DNA of 36,148 bases from Myxococcales bacterium UBA1660 (lineage in GTDB: Bacteria > Myxococcota_A > Polyangia > Polyangiales > Houyiibacteriaceae): the NCBI GenBank assembly GCA_002320815.1, contig DCLA01000105.1:1-36148 (forward strand). The letters are read 5' to 3'. Position numbers and translations under genes: made by a program. A model generated the notes under the pieces. That model made no database searches and was not told the origin of the DNA. It saw only the letters and a list, made by a program, of their open reading frames with translations. Below, piece by piece: positions 8,509 to 15,901 of this stretch; the stretch's first letter is position 1, and every line of letters starts with the position of its first letter.

Positions 8509-10347
8509 GTGTCAGGTGACGGTATCTACGAGACCGTGTTCACCCATATCGGGGATGGTGTCGTGCTCACCGGTCGGGACGGGATGCTGGCCGATTGGAG
8601 TCCCGGAGCGGAGCGGCTCTTCGGGTACACGAAGGCGGAGGCGGTGGGTCGGTCCCCGGACTTCGTGTTCCAGTTCCACCAGCCGGGATTGAACGCCCAG
8701 GTCCTGCGGGCGCTGCAGGAGAAGGACTCGTGGCAGGGTGAGCTGCGTTTTCGCCGCAAGGACGGTACCGAGGGCTGGTGCGAGACGCTGGTGGTGCTGG
8801 TCCGAGACGACGACGGGTCGCGCCGGCTCACCATCGGTGTCCACCGCGACATCAGCGCGCGGCGCGAGGCCGAGGCCACCGCCCAGGTCAGCGCGGCCAT
8901 TTTGGAGAACAGTCGCGAAGCCGTGCACCTCATCCGGCGCGAGGACGCGAGCTTCATCTTCGTCAATCCCGCCTTCGAGCGGGTCTTCGGCTACACCGCC
9001 GCCGAGGTCATCGGCCAGCACGTGCAGATGATCAACGCGCCGGGGGACCCGGACCCGGCGGCCGTGGCCATGGAGATCCTCGGCCAGCTCGAGGAGAAGG
9101 GCCACTGGAGCGGCGAGCTCTGGAACGTGGCCAAGGACGGGCGGGTCTTCCCGTGCCGGGCCCGGGTCACCTCGTTCGACGACCCTCGGCACGGCGAGGT
9201 ATGGCTCACCTTCCAGGAGGACATCACCGAGGAGCGCCGGGCGGCGGAGCAGCGTGAGGAGATGGAAGAGCGCGCGCGACGGACCCAGCGGATGCACGCA
9301 CTCGGAGTGCTCGCTGGCGGCATCGCCCACGACTTCAACAACGTGCTCCAGGGGATCCACCTCGCGCGGACCGACCTGGCGGACGTCCTCGCCGGCCAGC
9401 CGGACACCGAGGAGCCCCTCACCACCATCGAGCAGCTCGTGCATCGGGGGCGCGGTCTCGTCCGGCGCATCCTCACCTTCGCCCGCCCCAACTCGGAGGT
9501 CCTCTCGACCACCGTCGACCTGGCCGAGCTGGTGCGCCGGACGATGGCCATGGTGCGGCCCCTGCTCGATTCCCAGGTCGACGTGGTGGTCGCGCCCCTC
9601 CCACCCCGGGCGGAGATCCTCGGCCAGGTGGATCAGCTCCAGCAGCTCGTGGTGAACCTGGCCACCAACGGCGCGCTGGCGATGAAGGGCCGCGGGGGCC
9701 GGCTGGAAGTGATCGTCGACGGCGTCCGGCGGGACGAGTCGTCATGGTGGCGGTTGCGGGTGCGCGACCATGGCGTGGGCATCCCCGAGGAGGCCCAGGC
9801 GCACATCTTCGACCCCTTCTTCACCACCCGCTCCGTCGGCGAGGGCACTGGTCTCGGCCTGGCCATCGTCTCCTCGGTGGCCGAAGCCCACGGCGCGCGG
9901 CTGGCGTTCGACTCCAAGGCGGGGGAGGGCACCACCTTCGAGATCCTCTTCCCGGCCCAGGGCCCCATCGCCTTGGGCGACCGGCCCCGCATCGCCATCG
10001 TCGACGACGAGGCCGACATCCTCCGCAACTACCAGCGCCTCCTGGACCGCCGCGGCTACCAGGCCGCGCTCTACCCGAGCGTGGACACCTTCTTGGCCAA
10101 CCTGGATCAGGAAGCCATCGACGCGGTCCTCACCGACCTGTCCATGCCCGGCCGCAGCGGCCTGGCGCTCGCCAGCGAGATCCGCGCCCGGCGCCCGGGC
10201 TTGCCGATCATCCTCATGACCGGCCACGCCTCCCCGGCCACCGAGACCCTCCGCGCAGCCGGCGTCCGCGCCTGCCTGGCCAAGCCCTTCGACTTCTCCG
10301 ACCTCATCGCCACCCTCGATCAGGTCCTCGCCGACCCGCGCGCCTGA
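8509..10347 (+). CDS. Soluble hybrid histidine kinase: PAS-PAS-HisKA-HATPase-REC
   Basis: 612 residues with no membrane segment. PAS domain 1 (about 5-115) contains DWSPGAERLFGYTKAEAVGR. PAS 2 (about 125-245) contains FVNPAFERVFGYTAAEVIGQ. The phosphoacceptor is His274 in GGIAHDFNNVLQGI. The ATP-binding domain has the N box VVNLATNGALAM, G1 DHGVGIP, F box FDPFFTTR and G2 GEGTGLGLAIV. The C-terminal receiver domain has the acidic pocket VDDEAD, the phosphoacceptor Asp543 in LTDLSMPG and Lys in AKPF. It autophosphorylates on His and passes phosphate to its own receiver; the input is presumably a cytoplasmic ligand or redox cue sensed by PAS. Start is GTG with no strong ribosome site. No response regulator gene is adjacent, so the output partner is elsewhere. 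Confidence 0.92.
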   Translation: MSGDGIYETVFTHIGDGVVLTGRDGMLADWSPGAERLFGYTKAEAVGRSPDFVFQFHQPGLNAQVLRALQEKDSWQGELRFRRKDGTEGWCETLVVLVRDDDGSRRLTIGVHRDISARREAEATAQVSAAILENSREAVHLIRREDASFIFVNPAFERVFGYTAAEVIGQHVQMINAPGDPDPAAVAMEILGQLEEKGHWSGELWNVAKDGRVFPCRARVTSFDDPRHGEVWLTFQEDITEERRAAEQREEMEERARRTQRMHALGVLAGGIAHDFNNVLQGIHLARTDLADVLAGQPDTEEPLTTIEQLVHRGRGLVRRILTFARPNSEVLSTTVDLAELVRRTMAMVRPLLDSQVDVVVAPLPPRAEILGQVDQLQQLVVNLATNGALAMKGRGGRLEVIVDGVRRDESSWWRLRVRDHGVGIPEEAQAHIFDPFFTTRSVGEGTGLGLAIVSSVAEAHGARLAFDSKAGEGTTFEILFPAQGPIALGDRPRIAIVDDEADILRNYQRLLDRRGYQAALYPSVDTFLANLDQEAIDAVLTDLSMPGRSGLALASEIRARRPGLPIILMTGHASPATETLRAAGVRACLAKPFDFSDLIATLDQVLADPRA

Positions 10348-10376
10348 GCGTCCGCGGGGCCGCGAAGTCCCGATGA

Positions 10377-10393
10377 ACGGCGAAGTTCGCCGT
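10377..10393. promoter_or_regulatory. 17-bp palindrome between kinase and lipoprotein genes
   Basis: ACGGCGAA, one G, TTCGCCGT form a perfect inverted repeat 30 bases after the kinase stop codon and about 155 bases before the lipoprotein start. The one-base centre is too tight for an RNA hairpin of full length, so a dimeric protein-binding site is more likely than a terminator. Apart from this, the 200-base gap (10348-10548) shows nothing recognisable. Confidence 0.3.
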
Positions 10394-10548
10394 CGCCCTT
10401 GACGGGGGCTCGTACCGCACCAACATCCATTTCCGTGCTCGGGGGAATTCGCGACGGGGTGAGCCCGCCGCGGCGGACCCCGTGCGTGCGGGCAGCTCGA
10501 GAAGCGTGCGGATGTTCCGTGGCGCGCTGCCGACGGGGGAGGACAGCG

Positions 10549-12684
10549 ATGGTTGGATTTCGAGGAGGCGCCAAGGCGCTCGGGATGTGGATGTGCGTCT
10601 TCGCGCTGGCCTGCGGCGGCGAGGACGGCGCCGACGGCATGAACGGAGCCGACGGCATCGCCGGGATGGACGGAGCCGACGGCATGGACGGCACCGATGG
10701 AACCGACGGCGCAGACGGGACCGATGGCGCGGATGGAGCCGACGGGGCGGACGGGGCCGACGGCATGAACGGCGCGCCGCCCTTCGCCCGCGAGATCCTC
10801 TACCTGTCCAACAACGGCAGCGGGAACGTCGGCACCGTCGACCGCCTCGACGAGTCCTACGACCTCGTGCGGACCGTGGAGCCGGGCAACAACGAGGGCA
10901 TCGACGTCACCCGGAGCGGCGCGTTGGTCCAGGCGGGCGACCGGGACGGCAACGGGAGCCTCCGGACCTTCTGCGGCGTCATGGGTCGCTCCGAGGGCGC
11001 GATGTTCGACGGCGACGTCGACCGCGAGATCACCGGGTCCAACACCACCCTGGTGAACCCCAAGGGCTTCGAGATCGCCCATCGGGCCGGCTACCTCCTG
11101 GTCGCCAACTTCATGGACTCGACCATCAAGGTCTTCGGGTCCGCCGCCGCCGGCGACGTGGCCCCGGTGGCCACCACCACCCTGGCCGCCAACGCCTGGG
11201 ACCTCACCTACGACGAGGTGAACGACCGGCTCTTCGTGGCCCAGACCAATGGCACCGTCGCGGTCTTCGACGGCTACATCGCCGGCGACTTCGCTGGCTC
11301 CGCGGATCGCACCATCAACCTCGTCGACGGCGGCAGCGCGCAGCTCTCGGTGAACCTCCACGGCATCGCCTACGAGCGCGAGACCGACCGGCTCGTCGTC
11401 TCCGACGTCGGCGACGCCGCGGTGAACAGCGACGGCGCCATCTTCGTGATCGCCGACGCCAGCACCGCCACCGGCGACGTCATGCCCACCCGCACCATCG
11501 CCGGCGCGGACACCGAGCTCGGCAACCCGGTGGACATCGTCCTGTCCGGTTCGGACCTGCGCGTGGCCGAGAAGGCCCGGGACATGCTCCTGGTCTTCGC
11601 CGACGTCTTCGACGGCGCCAGCGGCAACATCCCGCCGGACTACGCGGTGATGAGCACCAAGCCCGAGTCGCTGGCCACCTTCGACGCCGACGCGATGCAC
11701 CCCGACGTGAGCGACATCGACTCCGCCCTCGCGGTGCCCTTCGTGACCGTCAGCAGCAACCCCGGCGCGGGCATGCCCACCACCGGAACCATCGCGCGGC
11801 TGAGCGCCGGCCTCGGCGCCCAGGTCGCCGAGTTCGACGCCGCCGAGAACCTCGAGAGCGTCACCTACGATCTCGATGGCGACGCCTACGCCACCTACGA
11901 CGTCAGCGGGGGCGGCGGCGGCATCCTCGTCGTGAACCGCCTGGCCACCAGCCGGGACGCCGAGACCACCACCATGACCCGCGACCGCCGCATCGTGGGG
12001 GCCTCCACCGGGCTGTTGGCGCCCAAGGGCATCGACGTCGCCAGCGCCATGGGCTGGATCTTCGTCGCCGACGTCGACGCCACCTCCCCCGCCGTGCGCG
12101 TCTTCAGCACCTGCGCCGCGGGCGACGCGGCGCCCCTGGCCAACGTGAACACCTCCGGCCTCCGGCCCTGGGACATGGACTACGACGTGGTGACGGACAA
12201 GCTCTTCGTCGCCTTCACCAACGGCACCATCGGCATCTACGACCAGTTCACCGTGGGCATGGGCTCGGGCGGTCCGGACCGGCTCATCACCCCGACCGAC
12301 GGCGGCATGAACGTCTCGGTCAACATCCACGGCATCGACTACGACCCGGCCACCGACTCGCTCCTCGTCTCCGACGTGGGTGCCATCACCACCGGGGCCA
12401 ACTCCGATGGCCAGGTCTTCGTGATCTCCGGTGCCAGCACCGCCGCGGGCTCGGTCCAGGTCGCCGTGCGCATCGGCGGCCCGAGCACCTTCCTGGGCAA
12501 CCCGGTCGACATCGCCTTCGACGGCGCCGACCTCTACATCGCGGAGAAGACCAACAACATGATCCTCCGCTACGACGACATCCTGGAGAGCGCCGGCGGC
12601 GACCTCGCCCCCGACGCCAGCATGATGTTCACCCGCCCCGAGTCCGTGGCCTTGACCCCGGGCTACTTCAGCCGCCTCCGCTGA
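10549..12684 (+). CDS. Lipoprotein with collagen-like stretch and duplicated NHL/beta-propeller region
   Basis: 711 residues. The ATG at 10549 has GGGGGAGG 7 bases upstream and starts a lipoprotein signal (GMWMCVFALAC, lipidated Cys22). Directly after the Cys come 18 uninterrupted Gly-X-Y triplets, mostly GAD, GTD, GMD and GMN, a collagen-like stalk with Asp at the third position. The rest is two homologous halves of about 290 residues. Half one has NPKGFEIAHRAGYLLVANFMD, NLHGIAYERETDRLVVSDVGD and GNPVDIVLSGSDLRVAEKARD. Half two has APKGIDVASAMGWIFVADVD, NIHGIDYDPATDSLLVSDVG and GNPVDIAFDGADLYIAEKTNN. These are NHL-like propeller blades. Likely displayed on the cell surface; ligand unknown. 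Confidence 0.8.
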   Translation: MVGFRGGAKALGMWMCVFALACGGEDGADGMNGADGIAGMDGADGMDGTDGTDGADGTDGADGADGADGADGMNGAPPFAREILYLSNNGSGNVGTVDRLDESYDLVRTVEPGNNEGIDVTRSGALVQAGDRDGNGSLRTFCGVMGRSEGAMFDGDVDREITGSNTTLVNPKGFEIAHRAGYLLVANFMDSTIKVFGSAAAGDVAPVATTTLAANAWDLTYDEVNDRLFVAQTNGTVAVFDGYIAGDFAGSADRTINLVDGGSAQLSVNLHGIAYERETDRLVVSDVGDAAVNSDGAIFVIADASTATGDVMPTRTIAGADTELGNPVDIVLSGSDLRVAEKARDMLLVFADVFDGASGNIPPDYAVMSTKPESLATFDADAMHPDVSDIDSALAVPFVTVSSNPGAGMPTTGTIARLSAGLGAQVAEFDAAENLESVTYDLDGDAYATYDVSGGGGGILVVNRLATSRDAETTTMTRDRRIVGASTGLLAPKGIDVASAMGWIFVADVDATSPAVRVFSTCAAGDAAPLANVNTSGLRPWDMDYDVVTDKLFVAFTNGTIGIYDQFTVGMGSGGPDRLITPTDGGMNVSVNIHGIDYDPATDSLLVSDVGAITTGANSDGQVFVISGASTAAGSVQVAVRIGGPSTFLGNPVDIAFDGADLYIAEKTNNMILRYDDILESAGGDLAPDASMMFTRPESVALTPGYFSRLR
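10618..10779 (+). repeat. Tandem 9-bp coding repeat (Gly-X-Asp/Asn collagen-like triplets)
   Basis: Eighteen consecutive in-frame 9-base units of the form GGN NNN GAC/AAC follow the lipoprotein cysteine codon. Unit variants are GGAGCCGAC, GGCATGGAC and GGCACCGAT, so the DNA repeat is diverged while the protein pattern is strict. Such tracts can change copy number by slippage. Confidence 0.75.
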
Positions 12685-12704
12685 CCCGCGGCCCGTTGAA
12701 CCGT

Positions 12705-12736
12705 CGAAGGGCGCTGCCTCCGGGCGGCGCCCTTCG
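12705..12736 (+). terminator. Hairpin terminator after the propeller lipoprotein gene
   Basis: CGAAGGGCGC and GCGCCCTTCG form a perfect 10-bp stem with a 12-base GC-rich loop, starting 20 bases after the stop codon. Only a weak T run follows (TCGTTGG), as is common in GC-rich genomes. Its right arm is also read as the first codons of the truncated RibD/DHFR remnant. Confidence 0.7.
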
Positions 12737-12738
12737 TC

Positions 12739-13062
12739 GTTGGCCCGAAGTACGTCGCCTCCACCACCCGGAGCGACTTCCCCTGGACGGGCAGCCACCA
12801 CGTCGCCGGGGACCTCCGCGAGAGCATCCAAGCCCTCAAAGACGCCACCCCCGCCGGCATCCTCCTCGGCAGTAGCAAGCTCGCCGCGGCGCTCGATCGC
12901 CTGGACCTCATCGACGAGTACGTCTTCCTGGTCCACCCCCGGATCACCGGCCACGGCCCGACCCTCTACCAGGAAGCGATCGACACCCCGCGCCGCCTGG
13001 AGCTCCTCGCCGCGAAGCCCATGGGCAACGGCGCCGTCATCCTCCACTACCGCCGCGCCTGA
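12739..13062 (+). pseudogene. 5'-truncated RibD/dihydrofolate-reductase-like protein fragment
   Basis: An open frame without any start codon reads VVGPKYVASTTRSDFPWTG, then SHHVAGDLRESIQALKD, GILLGSSKLAAALDRLDLI and DEYVFLVHPRITGHGPTLY to a TGA at 13060-13062. This matches the C-terminal 105 residues of the YwjB/YyaP-type family (RibD C-terminal/DHFR fold), where MPKYVVSTTL-like sequence normally follows an N-terminal part of roughly 80 residues. That N-terminal half, with the dinucleotide-binding start, is absent: the frame is stopped at 12697-12699 and the fragment begins inside the terminator of the preceding gene. It is a clean deletion remnant with coding bias still intact, so the loss appears recent. 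Confidence 0.65.
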
Positions 13063-13161
13063 ACCTCGACGACCGGCGATGGCTGGCCGCGCGGCGCCAT
13101 CGCGGCAAGCGGCCGCGGGGATGACGTCGCCGGGCTCGGTGGATAGGAAGGAGGGCAATCG

Positions 13162-13632
13162 ATGGGACGCGAACCCCTGGACCCGCCCGAGACGCTGCTC
13201 GGGCCACTGCAACGCGGGCTCGGCCGCGGCTACCTCGCGGCCACGCGCGGCGGTGTCGGCGAACACGCGCTGCTGCACTGCATCCTCCACGACCCGCGTT
13301 GGGACCCACAGCTGGAGGAGCGCGCGAGCTACTATGCCGAGCTCGCCATCGAGCTGCGCCTCGCGGTGGACCCCCTCGCGCCCGCGATCCGCGAAGGCGG
13401 CCCCGCTGGGTCGGGCGGGCTCGCTGCCGACGTCTCGATGGAGATGGCCGTGCGCGGTCGCGCCGACGCCCTCGAGGCTCTCCGAGCGGAGCTGCGACAC
13501 GAGGGGTGGCTGCTCGCCCTCGACGCTCTCGCCCGGGCCGAGTGGCAGTACGGGCGGACGCTCTTGGAGCCCCAGGACGTTCGCTTCCTCGATCGCCGAG
13601 CATACCGCGCGGGCCCGGTTCTTTGGCGATGA
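13162..13632 (+). CDS. HEAT-like hypothetical protein, 3'-truncated by recombination
   Basis: The ATG at 13162 is preceded by a strong ribosome site (AGGAAGGAGGG, 13146-13156). The product is 156 residues; GRGYLAATRGGVGEHALLHC, ILHDPRWDPQLEERASYYAE and the alternating helices after it resemble the N-terminal region of HEAT-repeat-type hypothetical proteins common in myxobacteria and actinobacteria, which are usually several hundred residues long. Coding bias holds to about residue 140 (GRTLLEPQD); the last residues DRRAYRAGPVLWR are antisense to the convergent island gene. So the native C-terminus has been lost and the frame ends by chance. Function is unknown. Confidence 0.55.
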   Translation: MGREPLDPPETLLGPLQRGLGRGYLAATRGGVGEHALLHCILHDPRWDPQLEERASYYAELAIELRLAVDPLAPAIREGGPAGSGGLAADVSMEMAVRGRADALEALRAELRHEGWLLALDALARAEWQYGRTLLEPQDVRFLDRRAYRAGPVLWR

Positions 13633-14097
13633 GGTCATGTACATCGCGACCACGTACTGCTTCGCGCAGGCGTCGATATCCACGCCGAGGACCTCGTCGA
13701 CCAGCTCGTGCTGGCCGAGGTCGATGTCAGCGTTGCCGATGGGGATGAGCAGCGCCCGGAAGATGCGGAACGCCGCCGCATAGTCGCGGGCCAAGAAGGC
13801 GTGGGTACCCTCCCGCAGGTAGTCATCCACGTCGCTCGGGTCGGCCTGGTGGACGCGCCGCGCGGCGGCGACGAACGCCTCGATCTCGTCGACACGCCGG
13901 CCGTTCGGCGTCGCCGGAGCCCAACCGCTCGAAGCTCGGGCCGCACGTTCGACGACCTCGTTCATCAGGCGAGCCTGGGTGGCATCGTCGAGCCAGGGGA
14001 TGAGAGCCCGGATCAGCTCGCGCAGCCTCTCCGCGTCCATCGCGTCGAGGGCCGCGTCGACGACCGAGTCGCGTTCGCCGTGTCGTAGGTGGGCCAT
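13590..14097 (-). CDS. Hypothetical protein, third gene after AbiEi, 3'-truncated
   Basis: From the ATG at 14097 the frame encodes about 165 convincing residues: HGERDSVVDAALDAMDAERL, then IRALIPWLDDATQARLMNEV, VDEIEAFVAAARRVHQADP, LREGTHAFLARDYAAAFRIF and QYVVAMYMTSSPKNRARAV. It is helical and TPR-like. No family is named. Past about 13590 the frame stays open for another 3.8 kb, but only as antisense of the HEAT-like, propeller and kinase genes, so the real 3' part is missing. Its start overlaps the preceding stop by one base (TGATG, 14095-14099), the same junction type as between the two genes before it, so it belongs to that operon. Confidence 0.55.
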
Positions 14098-15320
14098 CAG
14101 CGCAGCTCCAGGTAGCGCCCGAGAATGCGGGTGACGAAGCGCTCACCGAAAGTCTCGCGGGAGACCAGCGCGCGGATCCTCGCTCGTGTCTCCTCGGCGA
14201 CGCCCGCATGTTCGGCGGCCTTCATGGTGTGGGAGTGGGCGGCGAGCACATCGACGCCGGTGATCTCGTAGCCGTAGCCCTCGACCAGCCAGCGCAACGC
14301 GGCCATGCCCGCCTCGAGCGCGAAGGTCGGGTTCTTCTCCTCGAAGTCGCGCGCTGCCCGCGTCAGGGTTTGCGGCGAGCAGGGTGTCCGATTGGCCAGC
14401 TCGATGGCCTCGTCGAAGAGCTTCGCCGACTTCGCCGCAGCGAACCACTTGCCTTCGTCGCCGGGCGTGTGCGCCACCAGGTCGGCCAGCACCTCGGCCT
14501 TTGGTTTGCGGGGGTACTTCTTGGCCACCGCCCGGAACCAGGCGAGGTAGGTCCCGGCCTGGTTGGCGATGAGCCCGTACCTCTCGTAGGCCTCGTCGGC
14601 GAGCCCCGAGGAGAGCAGCACCTCTTCGCAGGCCCGCGCGATGGCGACGGGGCTGTCGTTCAGACCGCGGCCATCCTCGGCGTAGCGGATGGCCTCGGCC
14701 TTCCGCCCCATTGCGGCGAGGGCCTTCACGCCGTACTGCCGGTAGTGCCACATCTTGTAGGGGGCCATGTCGAGCAGCTCGAGAAGCTCCTCGTGGCGGC
14801 CCGCCGCGACGAGCGCGCTCAGACAGTTCGTGGTGCCCTTGAAGTAGCCTCGCCGCTCGGGGTCGGGGCTCCACGCCATCTTGCACGTCCCGATGAGCTC
14901 GTCCGCCCAGTGGGATGCGACCTCGGGGCTTGCACAGAGCTCGCCCCAGTAGTCCCCGAGCGACTCCAGGTAGGGGATGTCGTCGTCCTGGTAGGCTTCC
15001 CACAGCTGCTCGAGCCACTTCGCCCGCGTGCCATCGTCGGCCGGCGCCGCGGCGATGATCTCAACCAGCGCGGCGATGGCGTTGTTCACCGCCGTACCGA
15101 TGGCTCCCGACGAGCTGTCGACCTGCTCGATGGCGGGCGACACCTTCTCGAGGAAGAGCACCGCCCCCTCGGCGGCGAGAAGCGGGTCCTTGCGCGCCTC
15201 CCTCTTGATCTCGGAGACCGCCTCCCTGATCCGCTTGATCGCCGGCTGCGACTTCCATCCGTAGGCGTGCCGACGGAAGCGAGCGCGGAAGGTCCATTTG
15301 TGGGCTGGGGCTTTGGCCAT
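14097..15320 (-). CDS. AbiEi-linked alpha-helical protein of unknown function (407 aa)
   Basis: 407 residues, beginning with a basic N-terminus (MAKAPAHKWTFRARFRRHAY) and then mostly alpha-helical with TPR/SWIM-partner-like spacing: WLEQLWEAYQDDDIPYLESL, GDYWGELCASPEVASHWAD, MWHYRQYGVKALAAMGRKAE, LADEAYERYGLIANQAGTYL and ITGVDVLAAHSHTMKAAEHA. No nucleotidyltransferase motif is present, so it is not AbiEii. It starts on the last base of the AbiEi stop codon (TGATG, 15318-15322), which implies obligate co-translation. In the position where an AbiEii toxin normally sits, it is the natural candidate for the effector or partner of this AbiEi; that role is inference from context only. Confidence 0.7.
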   Translation of the reverse strand: MAKAPAHKWTFRARFRRHAYGWKSQPAIKRIREAVSEIKREARKDPLLAAEGAVLFLEKVSPAIEQVDSSSGAIGTAVNNAIAALVEIIAAAPADDGTRAKWLEQLWEAYQDDDIPYLESLGDYWGELCASPEVASHWADELIGTCKMAWSPDPERRGYFKGTTNCLSALVAAGRHEELLELLDMAPYKMWHYRQYGVKALAAMGRKAEAIRYAEDGRGLNDSPVAIARACEEVLLSSGLADEAYERYGLIANQAGTYLAWFRAVAKKYPRKPKAEVLADLVAHTPGDEGKWFAAAKSAKLFDEAIELANRTPCSPQTLTRAARDFEEKNPTFALEAGMAALRWLVEGYGYEITGVDVLAAHSHTMKAAEHAGVAEETRARIRALVSRETFGERFVTRILGRYLELR

Positions 15321-15901
15321 CAGGTCCTCTGGCTCTCGCGGAGCCGCGCTTCGAGTTGGTCGGCCTCATCCCCGGAGATGAGGCCGCCATGGCGGGCGTC
15401 GGCGATGGCCCGCTCGATGTGCTCGGGGGAGAGGTGGGTGTCGATGACGTCGCGGATGGCCCTCGCCGGCTTGGTGATCGGGACCGGGCCGAGCCAGGTG
15501 CGGTCGGCATCCGGGACGTGCCCGTAGCGGAGCACCAGGCCCTCCGGCACTCGGAGCCGACGCCGACACCACGCTTCCGGGACTGTGATGTACACGTGCT
15601 TTGGCAGGATGTCGGAGATGTCGTGATGGAAGAGCGCCGTCTCGTGCGAGAAGACGCCGACCTGCTGGGCCCACAGCCAGCACTCGGCGAGGTGCTCCTC
15701 GTCGCTCATCGGGAAGTGCACGAGGCGGTAGATGCCGCGCCGGACGCGGCGGAGCCGACCGGCCTTGATGTGTTTGTAGAGCAGCTGCGGCGAGTAGCCG
15801 GCCTCGGCTCCCTGCGCGGTCGTGAAGTACCCGGCCTGAAGCTCGGCCGTGGCGTAGAGCGCATCCCAACTCGGCGAAGTGGCCTCCGGCATCGCGCTCA
15901 C
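15320..15901 (-). CDS. abiEi: AbiEi-family antitoxin/transcriptional regulator (copy 1, no AbiEii partner)
   Basis: 193 residues from a GTG start at 15901. The N-terminal winged helix (about 15-62) reads AELQAGYFTTAQGAEAGYSP, then HIKAGRLRRVRRGIYRLVHF. The C-terminal part, VFSHETALFHHDISDILPKH through PARAIRDVIDTHLSPEHIE, matches AbiEi antitoxins. It is about half identical by eye to the second AbiEi at 19606-20190. AbiEi proteins repress their own operon by binding inverted repeats and counteract the AbiEii nucleotidyltransferase toxin. Here the stop of the upstream nuclease gene overlaps the start (GTGA, 15898-15901) and the downstream gene is the 407-residue helical protein, so the toxin partner differs from the standard type IV system. 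Confidence 0.85.
   Translation of the reverse strand: MSAMPEATSPSWDALYATAELQAGYFTTAQGAEAGYSPQLLYKHIKAGRLRRVRRGIYRLVHFPMSDEEHLAECWLWAQQVGVFSHETALFHHDISDILPKHVYITVPEAWCRRRLRVPEGLVLRYGHVPDADRTWLGPVPITKPARAIRDVIDTHLSPEHIERAIADARHGGLISGDEADQLEARLRESQRT

Noticed and set aside
8512..9444. Minus-strand frame of 310 codons under the kinase gene
   Set aside because: Antisense shadow of the PAS and HisKA coding sequence.
10618..10779. CRISPR-like array
   Set aside because: The periodicity is 9 bases in frame and encodes Gly-X-Y triplets; there are no spacers, and no cas genes in the window.
9742..14097. A 1451-codon minus-strand open frame
   Set aside because: Only its first 165 or so codons have coding character; the rest is antisense to the HEAT-like gene, the propeller lipoprotein and the kinase, kept open by GC-rich codon bias.
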